This document shows, in pieces, positions 1 to 6,318 of a stretch of 64,000 bases of DNA. The stretch lies in NCBI RefSeq assembly GCF_004028635.1, contig NZ_RQJW01000012.1, positions 186,001 to 250,000 of the forward strand, given 5' to 3'. Position 1 is the first letter of the stretch. The number at the start of each line of letters is the position of its first letter. Both the position numbers and the translations under genes were made by a program. A model generated the notes under the pieces. The model ran no database searches. It saw nothing but the letters and a program-made list of their open reading frames with translations, and had not been told where the DNA came from. This DNA is from Streptomyces cyaneus (GTDB lineage Bacteria; Actinomycetota; Actinomycetes; Streptomycetales; Streptomycetaceae).

Positions 1-825
1 CACGGCCATCTCCGGCAGACCGGTGAGGTCGCCCCGGTAGAAGCTCGTCATCTGCTCCTGCCCTCGGCCGGCCCCCTGGGCCGCCGCCGCTATGACGGCC
101 GGGGGACGGGGCAGGTCACGGGCCCGGTCGACGGACGTGACGACGAGCGCCTGGCCGCCGTCCGTCTCCTGGCAGCAGTCCAGCAGCCGCAGTGGCTCGA
201 CGATCCAGCGCGAGGCCGCGTGGTCGGCGAGGGTGATGGGTCTGCCGTGGAAGTACGCGGCCGGGTTGGTCGCCGCGTACTTGCGGTCGACGACGGCCAC
301 ATGCCCGAACACCTCCGGCGTAAGCCCGTACGTGTGCAGATATCGCTGGGCCGCCATCGCCACCCAGGAGGCCGGGGTGAGCAGCCCGAACGGCAGCGAC
401 CAGCCGAGCGCCACGCCCTCCGCCGAGGGCTCCCGGTGCTGCACGCCCGAGCCGAATCTCCGGCCCGACCGCTCATTGAACGCCCGGTAGCAGACCACCA
501 CCTCCGCGACCCCCGTCGCCACGGCGAGCGCCGCCTGCTGGACGGTCGCGCAGGCCGCGCCGCCGCCGTAGTGGACCCGGGAGAAGAAGGACAGCTCGCC
601 CATCCCGCAGGCCTGGGCCACGGTGATCTCCGGGCTGGTGTCCATCGTGAACGTCACCATCCCGTCCACGTCCCCGGGCGTCAGCCCCGCGTCGTCCAGC
701 GCGGCCCGCACCGCCTCCACGGCCAGCCGGAGCTCGCTACGTCCTGAGTCCTTGGAGAATTCGGTGGCCCCGACACCGACAATCGCCGCCCGACCGGCAA
801 GGGCGTCCCGCGCGCGGACACTCAT
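1..825 (-). CDS. Thiolase-fold lipid-transfer protein / aldolase (partial, C-terminus outside window)
   Basis: The frame reads leftward from an ATG at 825 and runs off the window after 275 codons, so the C-terminus is missing. The N-terminus (AAIVGVGATEFSKDSGRSE) and the GGGAACATVQQA stretch near residue 95 are typical of the thiolase superfamily SCP-x/Ltp group. Its ATG overlaps the stop of the MaoC gene (ATGA), so the two are translationally coupled. The order DUF35 fusion, MaoC, thiolase matches the actinobacterial ChsH2-ChsH1-Ltp2 module, in which the Ltp2-like protein performs the retro-aldol cleavage of a steroid side-chain CoA ester. Substrate here is inferred from context only; another branched acyl-CoA is equally possible. 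Confidence 0.85.
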   Translation of the reverse strand, partial: MSVRARDALAGRAAIVGVGATEFSKDSGRSELRLAVEAVRAALDDAGLTPGDVDGMVTFTMDTSPEITVAQACGMGELSFFSRVHYGGGAACATVQQAALAVATGVAEVVVCYRAFNERSGRRFGSGVQHREPSAEGVALGWSLPFGLLTPASWVAMAAQRYLHTYGLTPEVFGHVAVVDRKYAATNPAAYFHGRPITLADHAASRWIVEPLRLLDCCQETDGGQALVVTSVDRARDLPRPPAVIAAAAQGAGRGQEQMTSFYRGDLTGLPEMAV

Positions 826-1493
826 GCGGGACCCTCCGACGATGCAGTGACCGCGGCCCTCGCCGGCAGGCTGTCAGCCGCCCCGCCCCGTGCGCTGTCC
901 GTCGCGCCTGTTGGCGTGGTGCCCGCAGCCCCCGTCGGCGTGGTGCCCGCAACCCCCGTCGGCGTGGTGCCCGCAACCCCCGTCGGCAAGGTGTCCGCAG
1001 CCCCAGCCGGCACGGCGGTGACCGCAGTCCCCGTAGGCACGGTGACCGCAGCGCCAGCCGGGACGGTGACCGCCGCCCCCGCCGGGACCGTCACTGTCAC
1101 CGTGCCGGTCACGTGTCTGCCGATGCCGTTCGCGCCGACCACCCGTACCGTCGCCGTATCGCCGTCGACCTCCTCGACCCTGCCCGTCAACACCATCGTG
1201 TCTCCTGGGTAGTTGGGCGCCCCGAGTCGTATGGCCACCCTGCGCAGTTCGGCCGTCGGTCCGAAGTGGTCGGTGATGTAGCGGCCGACGAGGCCATTGG
1301 TCGTGAGGATGTTCATGAAGATGTCGGGAGAGCCCTTCTGGCGGGCCAACTCCGCATCGTGGTGCACGTCCTGGTAGTCGCGCGAGGCGATGGCCCCGGC
1401 GACGATCAGCGTGCGAGTGATCGGGACCTCCAGCGGCGGCAGTTCTTCACCGGCCTTGATGCAGCTCCCCATCGCGCCCTCACCGGCCCTCAT
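822..1493 (-). CDS. MaoC-family (hot-dog) enoyl-CoA hydratase with repetitive tail
   Basis: A 223-residue protein. Residues about 15-130 form a MaoC-type hot-dog domain, including SRDYQDVHHDAELA with the hydratase D-x(4)-H motif and SPDIFMNILTTNGLVGRY. This suggests hydration of an enoyl-CoA, probably as a heteromer with the preceding gene product, as in ChsH1/ChsH2. The family is usually about 130-150 residues. Here the last 85 or so residues are a low-complexity tail of repeated TVPAGAAV / TTPTGVAG units. The ATG at 1493 overlaps the stop of the upstream gene and its stop overlaps the next ATG, giving a tight three-gene operon. The tail may be variable between strains. Confidence 0.85.
   Translation of the reverse strand: MRAGEGAMGSCIKAGEELPPLEVPITRTLIVAGAIASRDYQDVHHDAELARQKGSPDIFMNILTTNGLVGRYITDHFGPTAELRRVAIRLGAPNYPGDTMVLTGRVEEVDGDTATVRVVGANGIGRHVTGTVTVTVPAGAAVTVPAGAAVTVPTGTAVTAVPAGAADTLPTGVAGTTPTGVAGTTPTGAAGTTPTGATDSARGGAADSLPARAAVTASSEGPA
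889..1083. repeat. In-frame tandem repeat, 24-bp unit, in the MaoC gene
   Basis: Seven to eight units of roughly 24 bp follow one another. Three nearly identical copies lie at 913-936, 937-960 and 961-984, then more diverged copies to 1083, one of them 27 bp long. All keep the reading frame and encode eight-residue Thr/Val/Pro/Gly/Ala units at the C-terminus of the MaoC protein. Confidence 0.85.
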
Positions 1494-2485
1494 GCGACAA
1501 CCTCCTGCATCTGCTGAGCCTCCTGAGCACGCCAGACAGGCAGCACCCACCCCTCGTCGCGCTCCTGAAGGCCGTACTCCTGGAATTCGAGCCGCACCGG
1601 CAGCCCGATCCGCACCTTGTCGTACGGCACCCCCACCACGTTGCCGATCATCCGCACACCCTCGGTGAGTTCGATCAGGCCGACCGCGTAGGGAGGGTCG
1701 AAGGCGGGGAACGGTGGGTGGTGCATCACGACGTATGAATAGACCGTCCCCTCGCCACTCGCCTCGACCGAGTCCCAGTCCAGGCCGCCGCAGGCGTTGC
1801 AGCCGGGCAGCCAGGGATGGCGCAGGGTGCCGCAGCCGGTGCAACGCTGGATGAGCAGGCTGCGCCGCTGGACGCCCTCCCAGAAGGCGGCGTTGTCACG
1901 GTTGACGACGGGGCGGGGGCGAGAAGGCTTCTTCCGCCGGTCCGGCTCACCTTCCCGACCAGCTTCCCGACGTATGGGTGCGTACTTGAGGATGCGGAAG
2001 CGGTGGGTGCCCGCCAGGTCGGTGCCGACACGGATGTTCATGCGGGTCGTGACGAAGTACCCCGTGCCGAGCTTCGTCGTCTTCTTCTCCGACACCGACT
2101 CGATCACCGAGTCGAAGGTGATCTCGTCCCCGGGCCGCAAGGGCCGTAGATACTCCTGGTCGCAGTCGGTGGCGACCACCGAGGTGTAGCCCGCATCGTC
2201 GAGCAGGCCGAGCAGCTCGTCGTACGCGTGCGTGCCTCTCGTATGGCCGGAGAGGCCGCTCATGGTCCACGCCTGGAGCATGGTGGGCGGTGCGATGGCG
2301 TCCGGTCCCGAGTACGCAGGGTTGGTGTCGCCCATGGCCTCGCACCAGTGCCGGATCATGGGCGCGTTGACGGGATCCTTGCCCGCACGCGCCACAGCGG
2401 CGCGCTGCCCCTCGTAGACCTTCAGCCGCGTCTCGAACTCGTCGCTCGCTTCCGCCTCATGGCCCACCACTGGCTCGTAGCTCAC
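1490..2485 (-). CDS. Bifunctional MaoC N-terminal dehydratase / DUF35 OB-fold protein (ChsH2-like)
   Basis: The N-terminal half is a FAS1-like dehydratase (hot-dog) domain with APPTMLQAWTM and DCDQEYLRPLRPGD. The C-terminal half is a DUF35 protein: a rubredoxin-like zinc ribbon, CTGC-x(10)-CNAC, followed by an OB-fold. This architecture is that of ChsH2, which pairs with a MaoC partner and carries the thiolase-like aldolase on its DUF35 part. I chose the GTG at 2485 (331 aa) because a purine-rich GAGGGGG lies five bases upstream. An in-frame ATG at 2593 would add 36 residues of unusual sequence and has no comparable ribosome site. First gene of the operon running to 1. Confidence 0.82.
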   Translation of the reverse strand: MSYEPVVGHEAEASDEFETRLKVYEGQRAAVARAGKDPVNAPMIRHWCEAMGDTNPAYSGPDAIAPPTMLQAWTMSGLSGHTRGTHAYDELLGLLDDAGYTSVVATDCDQEYLRPLRPGDEITFDSVIESVSEKKTTKLGTGYFVTTRMNIRVGTDLAGTHRFRILKYAPIRREAGREGEPDRRKKPSRPRPVVNRDNAAFWEGVQRRSLLIQRCTGCGTLRHPWLPGCNACGGLDWDSVEASGEGTVYSYVVMHHPPFPAFDPPYAVGLIELTEGVRMIGNVVGVPYDKVRIGLPVRLEFQEYGLQERDEGWVLPVWRAQEAQQMQEVVA

Positions 2486-2620
2486 CGTCGCCCCCTCGCT
2501 CTCATCGGCCTCGTCGCCCACGGCGCATCGCACTGACACTTCTGGTACACCGCGACCGCCGATCCGGTTCCCACGAGTTTTTGGGACCTTCACGGGGCGC
2601 CGGGCCCAGGCCCCAGGCCG

Positions 2621-2677
2621 CAGATCTCAGGCCCCGGATCTGAGGCCCCGGATCTCAGGCCCCGGATCTCAGGCCCC
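2621..2677. repeat. Short tandem repeat, about 15-bp unit x4
   Basis: Four consecutive copies of a GATCTCAGGCCCCG-type unit, one with CTGAGG in place of CTCAGG, lie in the leader of the ChsH2-like operon. The sequence between 2486 and 2895 otherwise holds only the palindrome at 2687 and the hairpin at 2786. Confidence 0.8.
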
Positions 2678-2686
2678 ACGAAGGTT

Positions 2687-2703
2687 TCTGACTGTCCGTC
2701 AGA
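2687..2703. promoter_or_regulatory. Perfect palindrome, probable TetR-type operator
   Basis: TCTGAC, a five-base spacer TGTCC, then GTCAGA make a perfect 6+6 inverted repeat about 200 bp upstream of the dehydratase/DUF35 gene. Size and form suit a TetR-family dimer, and TetR repressors commonly control acyl-CoA and steroid catabolic operons in actinomycetes. The regulator itself is not in the window. Confidence 0.5.
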
Positions 2704-2785
2704 TACAACCCACTGTCAAGGCCGCAGCAGGCCGCCGAAGATCACCAGAAGGCCGTAGAAAAGCCAGGCAAAACACGGAAAACGC

Positions 2786-2817
2786 CTGCGCGGCGGCACC
2801 GAAGTACCGCCACGCAG
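2786..2817 (-). terminator. Hairpin terminator of the small secreted protein gene
   Basis: CTGCG-C-GGCGG pairs with CCGCC-A-CGCAG (11 positions, one C/A mismatch) around a 10-nt loop, about 80 bp beyond the stop of the leftward gene at 2896. There is no U-tract, as is usual for Streptomyces terminators. Confidence 0.5.
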
Positions 2818-2895
2818 ACGCCTTGCACCCCACAGCACACCCCACAGATTCCGAGAGGGCCGGCGCGTGAGCACCGGGGCGCCGGCCCCCTCAGC

Positions 2896-3222
2896 TCACC
2901 ACCAGAGCGGAGTGAAGTTGACGGACGTGTTGTCGTCGCCCTCGTTGACGGCCGTGAACGCGGAGCCGTTGACCTGAGCCGTGTTGCTCTGGTTCGAGGC
3001 ACCGGAACCGGTCGCCTGCTGCTGCGTGGTGGACGAGGTGCCGTAGTTGTCGCCGCCGCCCCCGCTGCCGATGAGGCCCTGGGCGGCGTTCGAGACGGCC
3101 GCGCTGGATCCGTCGTCCGCGAAGGCGCCGTTGTCCGCCGTCGCGACGCCGGTGAACAGTGCGGCGGCGAGCGGGAGTGCGGAGAGGGCTGCGATGACGC
3201 GGGCGGTACGGATGCTTGCCAT
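2896..3222 (-). CDS. Small secreted Asn/Gln/Ser/Gly-rich protein
   Basis: A 108-residue protein. The start at 3222 is set by a strong ribosome site, TGGAGGAACAAC, directly before the ATG; earlier in-frame ATGs (3330, 3279) lack one. Residues 1-30 form a signal peptide (MASIRTARV, a hydrophobic core ending ALFTGVATA, cleavage before DNG). The mature part of about 78 residues has no cysteine. It has a glycine patch (GSGGGGDNYG), a Gln/Ser/Asn-rich segment (STTQQQATGSGASNQSNTAQ) and ends in FTPLWW. It resembles small extracellular or cell-wall proteins, but I recognise no family. It is a single-gene unit with its own terminator. Confidence 0.75.
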   Translation of the reverse strand: MASIRTARVIAALSALPLAAALFTGVATADNGAFADDGSSAAVSNAAQGLIGSGGGGDNYGTSSTTQQQATGSGASNQSNTAQVNGSAFTAVNEGDDNTSVNFTPLWW

Positions 3223-3585
3223 GTTGTTCCTCCAGAACAGTGCGCCCAGGCTCCCCAGCCGGACGCATAGGTGGTGCATGAAGTACTGCTCGTTCCAAGG
3301 CAGTTGGCCGACCACCTCGGAGCTGTGCACGACGTCGCGAGATCAGAGTTGCCCACCGAATCCCCGGCGAACCACACCAGAAGCCCCTATTCGCCCTGAA
3401 GCGTGATGACAAGTCGATAAACCCCTTTCGCTACTTCTATCCTCCAAGCCGGAGCAGTACGGACAGCTCAACCCCAAGCACCACAAGGGGTGAAAGGTTC
3501 CAGCAGACTGCCGACCAACCCCGCCGCCCGGCAGTCACCCGGCGTGTCGCCCAACGGATGAACACCCCTCCCTCTTTCCTTTTTC

Positions 3586-3600
3586 GAACATTCGTACGAA
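3586..3600. promoter_or_regulatory. Palindromic element just upstream of the prim-pol gene
   Basis: TTCGTACGAA (3591-3600) is a perfect 10-bp palindrome ten bases before the start codon at 3610. It overlaps GAAC-ATTC-GTAC (3586-3597), which is one base from the GAAC-N4-GTTC LexA-box pattern. The 380-bp spacer 3223-3609 holds nothing else I can identify. Confidence 0.25.
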
Positions 3601-3609
3601 CATAGAGCC

Positions 3610-4476
3610 ATGGCCACCACCGACCGGCAGGCCACGACGCTGGCCCTCGCACACGCCCTGTCAGCCGCCGAACGCGGACTGGCCGTCATCCCCCTGTCCC
3701 GGACGAAGCTCCCGGCCCTGCGCTCCCCACACCGCGACGACCCCGGCCCGGCGCCCTGCCACGGCGAGTGCGGCCGCTTCGGGCACGGGGTCTACGACGC
3801 CTCCACCGACCCCGTCCGCATCCGCGAACTCTTCGCGGCCGCCCCCTGGGCCACGGGCTACGGCATCGCGTGCGGCCTGCCCCCGCACCACCTGATCGGC
3901 ATCGACCTCGACACCAAATCCGGTACGGACTCCTCGGCCGCCCTGCGCGAACTGGCGCTGCGCCACCTGTTCACCATCCCGCCCACGGTGGTCGTCCTGA
4001 CCCCCAGCGGCGGCCGCCACCTCTGGCTGACCGGCCCGCCCCACGTCGTCGTCCCCAACTCGGCGGGCCGCCTCGCGCCCGGCATCGACATCCGCGGCGC
4101 CGGCGGCTACCTCGTGGGCCCCGGCTCCCGCACCGATCACGGCGTCTACAGCACCGCCCCCGGTACCTCCCACATCACCCCCGCGCCCTGCCCGCGCGCC
4201 CTCCTGCGCCTCCTGCTCCCTCCGCCCCGCTCGCACCACCCCACGCCCCCGTCGGCCGGCGGCCACGGGCAGGGGCTCGTCCAGTTCGTGCTCGCCGCCC
4301 ACGAGGGCCAGCGCAACACCCGCCTGTTCTGGGCCGCCTGCCGCGCCTACGAGGACGGCATCGGCCCCGCCCTCGTCGATCCCCTCGTCGAGGCGGCACT
4401 GAACACCGGCCTGACCGAACGCGAGGCCCGCGCGACGATCGCGTCGGCTGCGCGGATGACGGGGCACCGGCCCTGA
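3610..4476 (+). CDS. Orphan bifunctional DNA primase/polymerase (prim-pol) domain protein
   Basis: A 288-residue protein. Residues about 10-200 match the prim-pol (AEP-type) fold: GLAVIPLSRTKLPAL near the start, CHGECGRFGHGVYDA with Cys and His, then IGIDLDTKSG carrying the two catalytic acidic residues, TPSGGRHLWL, and GIDIRGAGGYLVGPGS. The family is found in plasmid and phage replication proteins. Here no helicase domain follows and no mobile-element genes flank it, so it is a stand-alone chromosomal copy. The segment from about residue 220 (GQGLVQFVLAAHEGQRNTRLF) resembles the helical accessory region. No clear Shine-Dalgarno precedes the ATG. In vivo role is unknown. Confidence 0.85.
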   Translation: MATTDRQATTLALAHALSAAERGLAVIPLSRTKLPALRSPHRDDPGPAPCHGECGRFGHGVYDASTDPVRIRELFAAAPWATGYGIACGLPPHHLIGIDLDTKSGTDSSAALRELALRHLFTIPPTVVVLTPSGGRHLWLTGPPHVVVPNSAGRLAPGIDIRGAGGYLVGPGSRTDHGVYSTAPGTSHITPAPCPRALLRLLLPPPRSHHPTPPSAGGHGQGLVQFVLAAHEGQRNTRLFWAACRAYEDGIGPALVDPLVEAALNTGLTEREARATIASAARMTGHRP

Positions 4477-4561
4477 CCGGGCGTCCGGGATCCGCAGGCG
4501 CCCGACGGGGCTCCGGGATCCGCAAACGTCCGACCGGGCATCCGGAGCCCGCAGGCTCCTG
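4476..4561. repeat. Three degenerate 28-29-bp tandem repeats after the prim-pol gene
   Basis: Units at 4476-4504, 4505-4532 and 4533-4561 share an ACCGGGC-TCCGGGATCCGCA-type core. They begin at the stop of the prim-pol gene and end just before the ribosome site of the next gene. Confidence 0.7.
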
Positions 4562-4588
4562 ACAGGACTTGAAATTCACGGGAGCTCG

Positions 4589-5047
4589 ATGCACCACCGC
4601 CCTAGAGTGCCGACCATGTCGCTGACCCGCGTCATCCTCATGTCCGGCCGCTCGCTCGACCTCTCCGAGCTACAGCTCTCCTCGACGTACGGCGGAATGC
4701 TGGAGGGCTACCCGTGCAAGCCGGTCAACGACATGAAGATCAAGGGCCTCGTCCGCGCCGCGGAGCACGCCCGTCCCTCCACGCCGGTGCACCTCGTCCC
4801 GCCGCCGCGCGAGTATCCCGACCAGTACGCGGGCGCGTTCGGCCCGGTCGAGGTGCTGCCGTCCGTGGCCTGCGTGGGCGCCTTCCACTCCACGGCCCTC
4901 GACCGCGACCACGACCCGGTCCTGTATCGCTCCGCCCTCACGATCATCTGGTTCCAGCCCACCGCGCGCGTGCCGTCCGGCTGTGACGCGGAGGACGCGC
5001 TGCGGGAGGTCGAGTGGGAGGGGCTGGCGCGGGACTACGAGCTATAG
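4589..5047 (+). CDS. Conserved hypothetical protein
   Basis: A 152-residue protein with no family I can name. GGGAG lies four to five bases before the ATG at 4589. An alternative ATG at 4616 (143 aa, starting MSLTRVILMSGRSLDLSEL) may be the true start, because the first nine residues look arbitrary. The body includes STYGGMLEGYPCKP, VHLVPPPREYPDQ and VEVLPSVACVGAFHS, and ends in an acidic helix. There is no signal peptide or membrane segment, so it is probably cytosolic. Codon use is normal for the window. The gene stands alone between repeats and the DinB remnant. Confidence 0.65.
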   Translation: MHHRPRVPTMSLTRVILMSGRSLDLSELQLSSTYGGMLEGYPCKPVNDMKIKGLVRAAEHARPSTPVHLVPPPREYPDQYAGAFGPVEVLPSVACVGAFHSTALDRDHDPVLYRSALTIIWFQPTARVPSGCDAEDALREVEWEGLARDYEL

Positions 5048-5065
5048 GCGGGACCACAGCTCTAG

Positions 5066-5599
5066 GCGTGGCTACGAGCTCCGGACAGGACTGCGAGTTC
5101 TGGAGACGCCCCTCCAACGACAGCGTTCGAGTACCACCTAGAACGGCTCCGGCCCGAGGACTTCCTATGGGAACCGGGACCTCACTGCTGGACGGTGCGC
5201 CCGGCCGCCGACGGCACCTGGGTGCCGGACTGGGCCGAGACCGAGCCCGATCCCGTCCCCGTGCCGACCATCGCCTGGGTGAGCTGGCACATCGGCTGGT
5301 GGTGGAGCGTGGCCACCGACCATCTGCGGGGCCGTCCGCCCCGGGAGCGGACCGACGTGACCTGGCCCGGCGACGGGCAGGCGACCGTCGCCTGGCTGCG
5401 CGACCTGCGCACGGAGTGGCTGGCCGCGCTGGACCGACTCGACGACACGGACCTGGACGCCACGGCGCCGTTCCCCTGGCCGAACGACCCGCAGTACACC
5501 GTCGCCCACATGATCGGCTGGGTGAACGCCGAGCTGATGAAGAACGCCGCGGAGATCGGGCAGTTGAGGTTGCTGCGGGCCCAGCAGCCGAAGCACTGA
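5066..5599 (+). pseudogene. DinB-family protein, 5'-degraded remnant
   Basis: The frame 5066-5599 encodes a recognisable DinB/MDMPI four-helix protein (YHLERLRPEDFLWEPG, then VSWHIGWWWSVATDHL with the metal-binding His, and YTVAHMIGWVNAELMKN). The family's N-terminal helix is incomplete: between the in-frame stop at 5063 and a GTG at 5195 there is no ATG, GTG, TTG or CTG codon in this frame. Translation from 5195 would yield 134 residues lacking the FLWEP segment. The upstream sequence carries near-duplicate stretches around GAGCTATAGGCG / AGCTCTAGGCG. A 5' deletion or frameshift is the simplest explanation. A shortened functional protein from GTG 5195 cannot be excluded. Confidence 0.6.
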
Positions 5600-5723
5600 T
5601 CCGTCGCCGTCCGCGCGGCGCTGGGGGGGTGTCTCTCGGCAAGATGTCCAGCAAGATGTCCAGCTTGGCAATTAGCACCAAAATGGTCTTTACATGCTGT
5701 TCTTGCGCTGGATCGGAGACGTC

Positions 5724-6053
5724 ATGAATGATCTCAAGCTTGAGCAGAAGCGCTCGCTGTCCCGCCTTGAGGCGGCGGATCAGCTCGAGGCACTGGCGGC
5801 CGCGCTGCGGGAAGGCGGGGACGCCGAACTGGAACTCGACCCTTGGAAGCTGAGCCTGCGGATCCCGGACAACCTCCGCGGCGAGATCGAGGTCGAGGTC
5901 AGTGATGGGGAGATCGAGCTGGAGATCGAGTTCAAGTGGCCGACCGCGTCGGCCGCAGGGACAGCGTCGTCGCAGAAGGCGGCTGCCGGCCCCGGGCGAA
6001 GCCGCACCGGCGGAAGCAGAACCTCGAAGCGGACTGCCGCGACGAAGTCGTGA
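5724..6053 (+). CDS. amphi-Trp domain-containing protein
   Basis: A 109-residue protein. The ATG at 5724 follows GGAGACGTC, a good ribosome site; an earlier in-frame ATG at 5694 has none. Residues about 1-75 match the short amphi-Trp domain: MNDLKLEQKRSLSRLEAADQL, an amphipathic helix, and then acidic alternating strands including the Trp in LELDPWKLSLRIPD. The last 35 residues are basic, Ala/Gly/Ser/Arg/Lys-rich and probably disordered (SRTGGSRTSKRTAATKS). The biochemical role of this domain is not established. It is followed by a strong terminator. Confidence 0.8.
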   Translation: MNDLKLEQKRSLSRLEAADQLEALAAALREGGDAELELDPWKLSLRIPDNLRGEIEVEVSDGEIELEIEFKWPTASAAGTASSQKAAAGPGRSRTGGSRTSKRTAATKS

Positions 6054-6091
6054 GCCGACTGCAAGAGGGTGACTGCAGAGGCGACTGCAAG

Positions 6092-6121
6092 AAGGGGTGC
6101 CCGAAAATCCGGGCACCCCTT
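6092..6121 (+). terminator. Strong hairpin terminator
   Basis: AAGGGGTGCCCG, a six-base AAAATC loop, then the perfect 12-base complement ending in CCCCTT followed by CTC. It lies 40 bp after the amphi-Trp gene and 30 bp beyond the 3' end of the converging tRNA, so it may serve both strands. Confidence 0.85.
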
Positions 6122-6149
6122 CTCACCTGGCCTTATGCCGCCTGACAAG

Positions 6150-6234
6150 CGGTGGGTGTGGGATTTGAACCCACGGTGACTCGCGCCACGACGGTTTTCA
6201 AGACCGTTCCCTTAGGCCGCTCGGGCAACCCACC
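6150..6234 (-). tRNA. tRNA-Ser (anticodon UGA)
   Basis: An 85-nt cloverleaf on the minus strand. The acceptor stem pairs GGTGGGT with ACCCACC and the discriminator base is G. The anticodon stem-loop is ACGGT-CTTGAAA-ACCGT, giving UGA. There is a long class II variable arm (CGTGGCGCGAGTCACCG), and the T-arm is GTGGGTTCAAATCCCAC. The CCA end is not encoded. Confidence 0.95.
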
Positions 6235-6318
6235 TCGGCTCCTGCCCACCAGGGGCGGAGCGGATACAGCGTACCGGCCTGACGCGTTGTGCGGGATGCG
6301 AGGTCCAGGCGTCGTCGT

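Noticed and set aside
2621..2677. CRISPR-like array
   Set aside because: The 15-bp units are directly adjacent without spacers. No array with spaced repeats, and no cas genes, is seen anywhere in the window.
3610..4476. Integrated plasmid or phage remnant around the prim-pol gene
   Set aside because: No integrase, attachment duplication or other mobile genes flank it, and composition matches the neighbours.
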